In this document: positions 6,029 through 13,322 of the stretch, in pieces
Numbering within the stretch: position 1 is the first letter of the stretch
Layout: every line of letters begins with the position of its first letter
IMG/VR virus record: IMGVR_UViG_3300020419_000094
Location: 1-21,513 of that record
DNA length: 21,513 bases
From: a virus
Reading direction: 5' to 3' (one strand)
Position numbers and translations under genes: made by a program
The notes under the pieces: model-generated
The model's input: the letters and a program-made list of their open reading frames with translations, nothing else
Told to the model about the DNA's origin: nothing
Databases searched by the model: none

Positions 6029-7775
6029 CATTGAAACAGATGGCCTCTTGCGTCAAATGTCTGTGATCCACTGCCTTGTGGTGATGGACATGGACATTGG
6101 AGCTATCTACAGATTTGACGATACGGGCCGTGAGTCACCCATTCATGAAGGTCTGACCTTTCTGATGGAAGCTGATGAGCTATGGGGACACAACCTGTGG
6201 GGCTTTGACATCCCCGCAATCCAATCGATCGTTCCGTACTTCCACCCACGGTGCAAGGTCTATGACACCTTGATCCTGTCGCGCTTGTTTTTTAATGACA
6301 TGCTCGATCGGGACCTGCGGGCTCGTCCGGCAAACATGCCAGGCAACCTGTACGGACGCCACAGTCTTGAGAGCTGGGGCTATCGCCTCGGTGTCTTTAA
6401 GTCTGAGTTCGGCAAACAGCTAGACGGTGATTGGTCTACCTACACCCCGGAGATGTTGGAGTATTGCGTTGCTGACGTAAAAGCCAACCTCCCCCTGGTC
6501 GAGCTGTTCGTGCCCAAGATCGAGAAGTACCAGCAGTCGATTGATCTGGAGCACGCTTGCGCCAAGATCATGACCTGGCAGGAGATGGAAGGGTTTCCCT
6601 TTCACATCAAAAAAGCACAACAACTGGAGAGCAAGCTTCGTGTGGAGCTGGAAACGCTTTCCGACGAGATGCGCTCAACCTTTGCTTTTGTCAAAGGAAA
6701 CGAGTTCACACCTGCCAGAGATAACAAGACACGGGGCTATGTAGCGGGAGCTTCGATGACGCGGATCAAGGACTTTAGTCCGACCAGCCGTGATCACATT
6801 GCTTTCGCATTCAAAGAGTTTCGTGGCTGGGAGCCTACCGAGTTCACCGATTCGGGTCGCCCCAAGATCGACGAAAAGGTGCTGAAAGAGATCGGCACAG
6901 ACGAGGCACTTAAGTTCGCACGTCTGCTGGAACTGCAGAAGGCCCTTGGCCAGCTCAGTGAAGGTAGGAATGCGTGGCTAAAGCTTGTCGAGTCTGATAA
7001 CCGTATCCATCATTCTTGCTTCTTAAATACAGTCACGGGGCGTAATTGTCATGTTCGACCAAATCTTGCTCAGGTTAATTCTGAGCATGAATACCGTGAA
7101 CTTTTCCATCCAGGTGAAGGAAGAGTACAGCTCGGCAGTGATGCCGCAGGGTTGGAATTACGCTGCCTTGCCCACTACATCGCAGGCTTCGGGAACACGG
7201 ATTTTGGCAAAGAAGTCGTCGAAGGTGACATTCACCAAAAGATGGCGGATATATCCCAAGTCCCAAGAAAGATCCAAAAAAGTATTACTTATGCGATGAT
7301 GTATGGGAGCGGCTCAACCAAGTTAGGCTTAGTTGCAGGCGCTAGTAAGAAAGATGCTGCCAAGCGTGGGGCAGAATTAAAAGAAAAACTGCTGACAGGT
7401 ATTGATGGCTTTAAGGAGCTAGTCACTGCTGTTCAAGCAAAAGCTGAGTCTGGTTATTTGCGGGGGATTGATGGTCGTCCCCTCAAGGTTAGGAAGGCTC
7501 ACGCAGCACTTAATACGCTGCTTCAGGGGTGTGGATCCTCGATCACAAAAGCTTGGGTTGTCCGTGCTAACGAACTTCTCAAGGAAGCAAAGATCGACTA
7601 TTGGCCAATGGCCTTTGTCCACGATGAGATGCAACTAAGCGTCCACCCCGACCACGTTGAGATGGCGTCAGATCTAATAAAAATGGCAATGAAAGATGTT
7701 GAGCATACCTTTCTATTTAGGGTTCCTCTCGACTGCGACGTCCAAACAGGAACCAACTGGGCCGACACCCACTAA
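6012..7775 (+). CDS. DNA polymerase, family A (T7 gp5-like)
   Basis: Replicative polymerase with 3'-5' proofreading, 587 aa versus 704 in T7. Exonuclease motifs are DIETDG (D6, E8), GHNLWGFDIPAI and EYCVADVKAN. The polymerase motifs follow: motif A GSDAAGLELR (D377, T7 D475), motif B RKIQKSITYAMMYG with R419, K423 and Y427 (T7 R518, K522, Y526), and motif C FVHDEMQL (D538, T7 D654). The thumb block TRGYVAGAS...SPTSRDHI aligns with T7 TREYVAGAP...NPSSRDHI. However, the stretch before it, which in T7 carries most of the thioredoxin-binding insertion, is cut down to a short linker. The start ATG 6012 overlaps the preceding thioredoxin-like gene. Confidence 0.96.
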   Translation: MRLLFDIETDGLLRQMSVIHCLVVMDMDIGAIYRFDDTGRESPIHEGLTFLMEADELWGHNLWGFDIPAIQSIVPYFHPRCKVYDTLILSRLFFNDMLDRDLRARPANMPGNLYGRHSLESWGYRLGVFKSEFGKQLDGDWSTYTPEMLEYCVADVKANLPLVELFVPKIEKYQQSIDLEHACAKIMTWQEMEGFPFHIKKAQQLESKLRVELETLSDEMRSTFAFVKGNEFTPARDNKTRGYVAGASMTRIKDFSPTSRDHIAFAFKEFRGWEPTEFTDSGRPKIDEKVLKEIGTDEALKFARLLELQKALGQLSEGRNAWLKLVESDNRIHHSCFLNTVTGRNCHVRPNLAQVNSEHEYRELFHPGEGRVQLGSDAAGLELRCLAHYIAGFGNTDFGKEVVEGDIHQKMADISQVPRKIQKSITYAMMYGSGSTKLGLVAGASKKDAAKRGAELKEKLLTGIDGFKELVTAVQAKAESGYLRGIDGRPLKVRKAHAALNTLLQGCGSSITKAWVVRANELLKEAKIDYWPMAFVHDEMQLSVHPDHVEMASDLIKMAMKDVEHTFLFRVPLDCDVQTGTNWADTH

Positions 7776-8121
7776 GCAGTGTCGAAAGTGTGGCTACACA
7801 TTGCCACTCGATGAGTTCCCACTTTTCTCCCAGAAAGGCACCACAGGCAGACGCAATACCTGTCGGATGTGCGGCAATGAAATGCAGAACATTCGGCGGA
7901 AACTCAAGCGAGACAATCCAGCACCACCTCCTGGACCTTGCCCCGTCTGCGGTAAACACACCACCCACTGGGTCTTAGATCACTGTCATTTCACCAAACA
8001 GTTCCGGGGTTACATCTGCAATGACTGCAACCTTGCACTGGGAAAGTTTGATGACAACCCTCATACGGTCTATAGCGCCTGGCGGTATTTAACCCGCACC
8101 ACCAATGATTCTTTTGGTTGA
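7696..8121 (+). CDS. Endonuclease VII-like HNH nuclease with zinc ribbons
   Basis: The C-terminal half has VLDHCHFTKQFRGYICNDCN followed by LGKFDDNP. This is the signature of the phage recombination endonuclease VII (T4 gp49-like, His-Me finger) family, with D95-H96 in the catalytic core. Structural zinc sites are C82/C85 and C108/C111, and an extra N-terminal pair of CxxC motifs (C29/C32, C56/C59) looks like a second zinc ribbon. It may cut branched DNA alongside endonuclease I, or be a free-standing HNH nuclease beside the polymerase gene. The start is uncertain: the only ATG before the domain is 7696, inside the polymerase gene (80-nt overlap, +1 frame). No ATG lies between the polymerase stop and the first zinc cysteine. 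It overlaps the exonuclease by 17 nt. Confidence 0.85.
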   Translation: MLSIPFYLGFLSTATSKQEPTGPTPTKQCRKCGYTLPLDEFPLFSQKGTTGRRNTCRMCGNEMQNIRRKLKRDNPAPPPGPCPVCGKHTTHWVLDHCHFTKQFRGYICNDCNLALGKFDDNPHTVYSAWRYLTRTTNDSFG

Positions 8122-8827
8122 CGGTGATCCCATCGTCTACAAAGCAGCCGCTGCTGCAGAGGAGGAGCTGGACTTTGATCCAGAACTCACAATCATCACA
8201 GGCAATTTCACCACTGGAAAACGTGTTGTTACTCAAGCCATTAACGATCTTCTTACTCGGTTCGACACGGGTAAGTGCGTCCTTTACTTCACTAGCACGA
8301 CAAATTTCCGTAAGGAGGTTTGTGAGACGTATAAGGGCAACCGCACTAAGAGAAAACCTTGCGGCTACAAAAAACTCAAGCGGTGGGCAATGGAAACGTG
8401 GAAGTCGGAGCAGGTCGAAGGGCTTGAGGCAGATGATCTTCTCGGGATTGCGGCTACCTCTGGCAAATACAAAAGGTTTGTTCTTTGTTCCCCTGATAAG
8501 GACCTGGAGCAATTTCCCTGCCGTATTTGGAATGGCAAACAGGAGTTCACGCAGACTCCAGAAGCCGCTGAACTAAAGCGGTGGATGCAAAGTTTGACCG
8601 GCGACTCAACTGATGGCTACAAAGGCGTTCCGCAATGTGGACCTAAAAAAGCCGAGGCAATCCTCAAAAAGGTCAAGGACGGCAAGTATTACGAGGCTGT
8701 TCTTAAGACTTATTTAGAGGCTGGTCTTACGGAAAAGGATGCGATCACCAATATCCGGCTAGCGACCATTCTTTCCTCAGATGACTGGGATGCCGACAAA
8801 TGCAAACCTATTCTCTTCACTCCGTAA
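8105..8827 (+). CDS. 5'-3' exonuclease, T7 gp6-like (FLAP/PIN family)
   Basis: This 240-aa nuclease (T7 gp6 is about 300) removes RNA primers and degrades host DNA. Metal-binding acids of the flap nuclease family are visible: VDGD at the N-terminus (D6, D8), YKGNR, GLEADDLL, and SPDKDLEQ. The helix-hairpin-helix region is LTGDSTDGYKGVPQCGPKKA. Its start overlaps the endonuclease VII-like gene by 17 nt. It closes the replication block. Confidence 0.94.
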   Translation: MILLVDGDPIVYKAAAAAEEELDFDPELTIITGNFTTGKRVVTQAINDLLTRFDTGKCVLYFTSTTNFRKEVCETYKGNRTKRKPCGYKKLKRWAMETWKSEQVEGLEADDLLGIAATSGKYKRFVLCSPDKDLEQFPCRIWNGKQEFTQTPEAAELKRWMQSLTGDSTDGYKGVPQCGPKKAEAILKKVKDGKYYEAVLKTYLEAGLTEKDAITNIRLATILSSDDWDADKCKPILFTP

Positions 8828-8994
8828 ATGCTTATTGCTTTTACGCTTTTATTCTTTTTGCTGCCATCATCATTATTGATCCAAATGTAGTTGAGTATGC
8901 TTTCTTGCGTCTCAAATTGCTGCGGATCAATACTGCTCTTTTTTGCATGAAGATGCGATTCAAATTGTTCTTTTTATTGCACCGTTTCAAATGA
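8800..8994 (+). CDS. Possible small membrane protein (64 aa), low confidence
   Basis: The 163-bp gap after the exonuclease is AT-rich and open in one frame from ATG 8800 (28 nt inside the exonuclease gene) to TGA 8992-8994. That stop overlaps the next start in an ATGA arrangement. The product has a hydrophobic stretch, FYAFILFAAIIIIDP, that could be one membrane helix, then a basic, leucine- and phenylalanine-rich tail. AT-rich DNA readily gives such frames by chance. A 20-codon hydrophobic ORF in another frame (8828-8890) is equally possible, as is a noncoding spacer with a promoter. No family recognised. Confidence 0.3.
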   Translation: MQTYSLHSVNAYCFYAFILFAAIIIIDPNVVEYAFLRLKLLRINTALFCMKMRFKLFFLLHRFK

Positions 8995-9293
8995 GTAAAC
9001 AGAACCCTGATCATTACAAGACCGCCTTGGTCGAGGTCTGGGACTACATCCACGAAAATGATCTTTGCTATTTCAAAGGTAACATTCTCAAATATGTTAT
9101 TCGAGCTGGCCGAAAGTCTGGTGAGACTGAGCTTGACGACCTGCTGAAAGCAAAAACTTATCTCGAAAAACTAATCGCTCTCAAATCCAATGTCACACCT
9201 GCAAAACGCGATCGAGTTCAGGAAATGTATGACGCAGCCTGTGGGGATGCCCTCAGTTGCGATTCTAGCTTTGCAAACCCGTTTGATCGCTGA
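8991..9293 (+). CDS. DUF3310 family protein
   Basis: From ATG 8991 the protein reads MSKQNPDHYK, then GNILKYVIRAGRKSG and LDDLLKAKTYLEKLI. This is the compact DUF3310 core found in many phages, including within T7 gp1.7, where it is linked to nucleotide metabolism. An ATG at 8943 is in frame, but family members begin at the MSxxNPxHY block, so 8991 is chosen. After residue ~64 it continues for about 36 residues of non-family sequence that overlap the next gene. The position at the head of the nucleotide block fits a role in dNTP supply, but the exact reaction cannot be read from the sequence. Confidence 0.82.
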   Translation: MSKQNPDHYKTALVEVWDYIHENDLCYFKGNILKYVIRAGRKSGETELDDLLKAKTYLEKLIALKSNVTPAKRDRVQEMYDAACGDALSCDSSFANPFDR

Positions 9294-9567
9294 GGAAACA
9301 GAAGAGCTATGCGAAGCAACTCGGATTCTGGCGTTCACTTTGACGAACAAAAGAGCCAGGGAGGATGCTCTGAAAGAGCTGGCAGATGTGGCGTATGTGG
9401 CCTATCAACTTGCAGCAGCTTGCGGATGGGACCTGGACGAAGCTCTGAACAGAGTCCACGCCAGCAACATGAGCAAGCTTGAAAACGGTGCTCCTGTGAA
9501 AGACGAACAGGGCAAGGTTTTGAAAGGCAAAAACTACAAACCACCTACCCTCATTGACTTGGTATGA
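9190..9567 (+). CDS. MazG-like nucleotide pyrophosphohydrolase
   Basis: 125 aa of the all-alpha NTP pyrophosphohydrolase (MazG/HisE-like) type. The helix RLIAEETEELCEA carries the metal-binding ExxEE pattern. A second helix, DALKELADVAYVAYQ, supplies the E and D of the ELxD motif. The family C-terminal block NRVHASNMSKL...GKVLKGKNYKPPTL follows. The N-terminal IEFRKCMTQPVG also fits the family, which supports the start at 9190 despite a 104-nt overlap with DUF3310. It would hydrolyse dNTPs or signalling nucleotides; the substrate is not evident. Its stop overlaps the ThyX start as ATGA. Confidence 0.88.
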   Translation: MSHLQNAIEFRKCMTQPVGMPSVAILALQTRLIAEETEELCEATRILAFTLTNKRAREDALKELADVAYVAYQLAAACGWDLDEALNRVHASNMSKLENGAPVKDEQGKVLKGKNYKPPTLIDLV

Positions 9568-10193
9568 GAACCGTATCGCTTGTCCACCGCACCCATGAAG
9601 CAGAAGATCTAATCGTCTATATGGCGAGGGTGTCTAACCCTGCTTCCCAAAAATGGAATCAAAATGGGGAAAAACTTCTAAAGTATTTGATCCGCCACAA
9701 GCACTGGTCGCCCTTTGAGATGGCGTCTATGTGTGTGGAAATTGAAACTACTCGTGCAATTTCTGCTCAACTTCTAAGGCACAGAAGCTTTTCATTTCAG
9801 GAATTTAGCCAGCGATATGCTGCTGTTACTGAAAGTCCCAAGCTTCCACATTATCGCAGGCAAGACACAAAAAACCGTCAGAACTCTATCGATGATCTTG
9901 ATGAGCATCTGCTTCAAGATTTAGAGATTAAGACACAAGTCTGCTTTAACACCTGCATCGAGTTGTATGACCAGATGCTTGGACTAGGTGTTGCCAAAGA
10001 GACGGCAAGAGAGGTGCTTCCACTCGCCTCCCCTACCCGTCTGTATATGCACGGCACTTTGCGGTCTTGGGTTCACTACATCGAAGTGAGAGCTACTCCA
10101 GAGACGCAACTGGAGCACCGACAGATTGCAGAACAAATAAAAGAAATAATGTATGAACAATTCCCAACAATCTCCGCCGCCGCCTTCGATTGA
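9564..10193 (+). CDS. thyX: Flavin-dependent thymidylate synthase ThyX
   Basis: This enzyme makes dTMP from dUMP with methylene-tetrahydrofolate and FAD/NADPH. The 209-aa protein carries the diagnostic ThyX motif RHRx7S as RHRSFSFQEFS (residues 72-82, followed by QRY). It also has the upstream HKHWSPFEM histidine block and the C-terminal LYMHGTLRSWVHYIEVR segment and TQLEHR block of the family. It is coupled to the MazG-like gene by a 4-base overlap and sits one small ORF ahead of the ribonucleotide reductase, so dTMP and dNDP/dNTP supply are grouped. Confidence 0.96.
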   Translation: MRTVSLVHRTHEAEDLIVYMARVSNPASQKWNQNGEKLLKYLIRHKHWSPFEMASMCVEIETTRAISAQLLRHRSFSFQEFSQRYAAVTESPKLPHYRRQDTKNRQNSIDDLDEHLLQDLEIKTQVCFNTCIELYDQMLGLGVAKETAREVLPLASPTRLYMHGTLRSWVHYIEVRATPETQLEHRQIAEQIKEIMYEQFPTISAAAFD

Positions 10194-10326
10194 GACGACG
10201 GACGATGGCTGTGTAGAAATTACAGTCGGACATTTGAAAGGATGGGTTTCGTCCTTTCACCTAATCGATCAAAAGTTAAATCAATTAAACGCTGTTTGGT
10301 TTCATGAGCACGAGCAACTTTCCTGA
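10153..10326 (+). CDS. Small hypothetical ORF (57 aa) bridging thyX and RNR
   Basis: An open frame from ATG 10153 to TGA 10324-10326 encodes 57 residues (MNNSQQSPPPPSIETT to HEHEQLS). It overlaps thyX by 41 nt and the RNR start by 23 nt, so it fills the 110-bp gap completely. A proline-rich start is followed by a region like GCVEITVGHLKGWVSSFHLIDQKLNQLNAVW, suggesting a short beta strand and an amphipathic helix. No family recognised. The neat bridging of the gap in a phage with coupled genes favours a real gene. Confidence 0.5.
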   Translation: MNNSQQSPPPPSIETTDDGCVEITVGHLKGWVSSFHLIDQKLNQLNAVWFHEHEQLS

Positions 10327-12577
10327 AAAAGCTCCTTCCGCTAATCCTGTCTTTTACCGTACCTACAGCCGTCGCGTTGACGGTGGGAAAGAGCATTGGG
10401 ATGATGTTGTTGAACGTTGTGTAACCGGCCTAAGCAAGGTCGGTAAGTTCACAACCGAGGAGGAGACCCTGGTACGAGACCAGATGCAAGACCTTCATGC
10501 CCTACCCTCCGGCCGTTGGCTGTGGGTCGGTGGTACTGAATGGATTGAACAACAGAAAAACTTCTCCGGTGCCTACAACTGCACCTCAACTGATACCTAC
10601 GACATCCACGCATTCCCTCTTCAGATGGAATTGCTGATGATGGGTTCTGGTACGGGTGCCATCCTGGAACCGCGCTGTATTGATCAGCTTCCAGAAATCA
10701 GTTATAAGTACGATCTCGAAGTTTTAGAGAACATCGGAGAGGCAAAACTATACCGTGAAGAGCGCACTCGGCTGCACATTACTGAGAAGGATCGCGCAAC
10801 TATTTATGTTGGCGACAGCCGGGAAGGTTGGGTCAACGCTTTCTTGTTCCTTCTGAAACTCGCAACTGAGTCGGATTGGGGCGTTGAATATGTCACTATT
10901 GATCTGAGCAACGTCCGTCCACGCGACACCCCTATCAAAGGTTTCGGTGGTGTAGCAAATCCCGTCAAACTCGCCCACTTCTATCGTCGCGCTGGAGAAG
11001 TTCTCCGTAAGGCATACGGGCGTAAACTTACCTCTGTTGAATGCTGTCTACTGCTAGATGAATCTTCTCTTGCAGTTGTGGCTGGCAACGTTCGTCGAAG
11101 CGCTGGAATGCGGCAATTCGATAGCGAAGACCAGCTCGCAGCGGTAGCAAAGGACAACCTCTGGCAACAGGGCGAAGACGGTAAGTGGCGTATTGACCCC
11201 GAGCGTGATGCGCTGCGGATGGCCAACCACACCCGCGTCTACCACCACAAACCGACCTTTGATGAAGTCAAGGATGCGGTGACTAAGCAGTTCTACAGCG
11301 GCGAAGGCGCGATTCAATACGCCCCTGAGGCTATTGCCCGCTCTAACCGTGACCTGCTGGACACTGATGAAAAACGGGATGAGTTCTTGTCTCGCTATGA
11401 GCAGTCCCCCGATGAGGGACGTGTCTACCTGGACCGCCTTGAGCGGGGACAGGACGATCGGGAACTCGAACATCGGATGGGTCGCTATGGCCTAAACCCT
11501 TGTGGCGAGATCCTTGGTAAGGACTTCCACTGCAACCTGTCTGAGGTTCATCTCAACACGATCGACCCCACAGACGACAAAGCTCAAGACGATGCTTTCC
11601 GAGCCGCTGGCCTAGCTGCTGCAGCTCTGTTGCATCATGAGTTTGCTGTCGAGCGCTATCGCTACAGCCGTTCTGTAGACCCGATTGTTGGCGTCAGCTT
11701 CACCGGTCTGTTCGACTTCTTTGTTCTGCGCTTTGGCTATGAATGGCTGGAGTGGTGGAAAGCAGGTCGTCCAGACACTGTCGTTGGCAACATTTATGTC
11801 CGTGCTGAGGCTGAGTATCTGAGCCGTTGGCGGGGTGTTGTTGAGGAAACCGTGGCGGAATACTGCAAGAAACACGGTCTCCGTTGTCCCAACCGGACGA
11901 CAACTGTCCAGCCCGCTGGTACTAAGAGCCTCCTCACTGGAGCCGCCCCCGGCTGGCATCCCCCGAAGGCTGCCCGATTCATTCGTCGCATCACCTTCGC
12001 TAAAAACGATCCGGTGGCATTGGCCTGTGAGGCTTATGGCTACAAGATCATTCCCTCCCAATCTGATCGGGACGAAACCGGCGCTTTGCTGGATGACCCC
12101 CGTGACCTCCGTTGTACTGAGTGGCTCGTAGAGATTCCTAGTGAAACTCCGTGGGCTGACCTGCCTGGCTGCGATTCAATCGACATCAACGCCTTCAGTA
12201 TTGAAGCTCAGTACAAGTTCTATATGCAGGTTCAAACCTTCTACACCACTCACAACACTTCAGCAACGCTGGAGTTCCGTGAGAATGAGATTGAAGACTT
12301 GTCTAAACTGATCCATCAATCGATCGAAAAGGACGAGGGCTACATCTCTGCAGCTTTGCTCGCACGTTTTGATGCAAACGAAACGTTCCCGCGCCTGCCC
12401 TTTGAACCGATTACTAAGAAGGAATATCTGGACCTCCAAACTGGTGTCCTGTCTCGCCGTATCACCAACGACTTTGGTCTTGCTATGCAATCGTTTGCAC
12501 CCATCAAGGACGAAGCTCAAGGCCCTGCGGCGTGTGATTCCGACAAATGTCTCTTCGCTGAAAAATCACCTACGTGA
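10304..12577 (+). CDS. nrdJ: Ribonucleotide reductase class II (adenosylcobalamin-dependent, monomeric)
   Basis: Reduces ribonucleotides to deoxyribonucleotides, using B12 to generate the thiyl radical. The 757-aa single-chain form resembles Lactobacillus RTPR. Active-site cysteines are C93 (GAYNC), C400 (NPCGEI, with E402) and C410 (DFHCNLSE). The redox pair near the C-terminus is C744/C749 (CDSDKC). GNVRRSA and QPAGTKSLLTGAAPG are further family blocks. This class needs no oxygen and no small subunit. It depends on host corrinoid; in cyanobacteria this would be pseudocobalamin. The start at 10304 overlaps the small ORF before it. Confidence 0.96.
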   Translation: MSTSNFPEKAPSANPVFYRTYSRRVDGGKEHWDDVVERCVTGLSKVGKFTTEEETLVRDQMQDLHALPSGRWLWVGGTEWIEQQKNFSGAYNCTSTDTYDIHAFPLQMELLMMGSGTGAILEPRCIDQLPEISYKYDLEVLENIGEAKLYREERTRLHITEKDRATIYVGDSREGWVNAFLFLLKLATESDWGVEYVTIDLSNVRPRDTPIKGFGGVANPVKLAHFYRRAGEVLRKAYGRKLTSVECCLLLDESSLAVVAGNVRRSAGMRQFDSEDQLAAVAKDNLWQQGEDGKWRIDPERDALRMANHTRVYHHKPTFDEVKDAVTKQFYSGEGAIQYAPEAIARSNRDLLDTDEKRDEFLSRYEQSPDEGRVYLDRLERGQDDRELEHRMGRYGLNPCGEILGKDFHCNLSEVHLNTIDPTDDKAQDDAFRAAGLAAAALLHHEFAVERYRYSRSVDPIVGVSFTGLFDFFVLRFGYEWLEWWKAGRPDTVVGNIYVRAEAEYLSRWRGVVEETVAEYCKKHGLRCPNRTTTVQPAGTKSLLTGAAPGWHPPKAARFIRRITFAKNDPVALACEAYGYKIIPSQSDRDETGALLDDPRDLRCTEWLVEIPSETPWADLPGCDSIDINAFSIEAQYKFYMQVQTFYTTHNTSATLEFRENEIEDLSKLIHQSIEKDEGYISAALLARFDANETFPRLPFEPITKKEYLDLQTGVLSRRITNDFGLAMQSFAPIKDEAQGPAACDSDKCLFAEKSPT

Positions 12578-12762
12578 TCGATACCAAAGACCTTGGCCTG
12601 GAGTCCCTTTCATCGGGGACTCTTCGGGGCCTTGTAGCTGAACTAGATGCACTCTTTCCAGAGGTTTATCCTGATTATTTAATCGAACCTCGTGAACTTG
12701 CTTACAAAGCAGGTCAATTATCAATAGTTCGGCTGCTCAAAGCAAAACTCAACAATGATTAG
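12574..12762 (+). CDS. Small hypothetical protein (62 aa), GTG start
   Basis: Starts at GTG 12574, overlapping the RNR stop in a GTGA arrangement. The product begins MIDTKDLGLESLS and ends LLKAKLNND. It is predicted mostly helical, with amphipathic segments (LRGLVAELDALFPEV and LSIVRLLKAKL) and no known motif. It lies between the nucleotide and virion blocks, 2 bp before the next gene. I do not recognise it. Confidence 0.6.
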   Translation: MIDTKDLGLESLSSGTLRGLVAELDALFPEVYPDYLIEPRELAYKAGQLSIVRLLKAKLNND

Positions 12763-12764
12763 CT

Positions 12765-13322
12765 ATGTGTAGCGGCGGCAGCAAAAAACGAAAGAGAAAA
12801 GCTAAAAAACAACGGAGAAAAGAGAAAAAGCGCCAGAAGAGGTACGAAAAGCAGCAAAGGCAGCAATTCGATAGGCAGATCGAGGTCCAACGGGAAGCAA
12901 CTGATCGTGCTGAGGCGCAGCAAGCAGAACAGTTTGCTATTGCTCAACAAACACAACAGGAAGAAGTACAGCGTCAGCAAACAAACTTCGAGACGCAACT
13001 TGCTGCTCAAGCTGAGGCTCAAGAGAAACAACTTGCTCTCATTCGTGAACAACAGGCAATCGCCCTTGAAGCTCAACGGGAAGCTGCAAGAGAAGCCGCT
13101 TTGGAAGCTGAGAAGGCTGCTAATCGTGCTCGTAGTTTTGATGCTGCTACTGAGTCTGGAGTCGTTCGGAAGAGCAAGCAAAAGAAAAAGACCAAGAAAG
13201 CTAAACGAAGGGGCACAAGTGCTCTCATTAATCCACTGACAGCCGGCGCCAATCCAACCTTGGGTATTCAAGGTGGAACGGCTGCTAGTGGGCTAACTAT
13301 TGCTCAATTTAAGAAGAAATAA
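12765..13322 (+). CDS. Basic Gln-rich coiled-coil virion protein, probably T7 gp7.3-like
   Basis: 185 aa. Residues ~6-35 are almost entirely Lys, Arg and Gln. Residues ~35-125 form one long Gln/Glu/Ala coiled coil with no proline. A second Lys patch follows (RKSKQKKKTKKAKRRG). The Gly/Ala-rich end has GTSALINPL...GGTAASGLTI. The position directly before the portal gene, the ESG...RK...basic patch and the closing GL(N/T)I-like motif resemble T7 gp7.3, a small virion/tail-assembly protein (99 aa), which lacks such a long coiled coil. The similarity is short-motif and positional only. The stop overlaps the portal start by one base. Confidence 0.55.
   Translation: MCSGGSKKRKRKAKKQRRKEKKRQKRYEKQQRQQFDRQIEVQREATDRAEAQQAEQFAIAQQTQQEEVQRQQTNFETQLAAQAEAQEKQLALIREQQAIALEAQREAAREAALEAEKAANRARSFDAATESGVVRKSKQKKKTKKAKRRGTSALINPLTAGANPTLGIQGGTAASGLTIAQFKKK

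Noticed and set aside
12759-13271. 170-aa minus-strand ORF rich in Ser/Leu/Phe
   Set aside because: It is the antisense shadow of the Lys/Gln-rich coiled-coil gene, whose codons avoid minus-strand stops.
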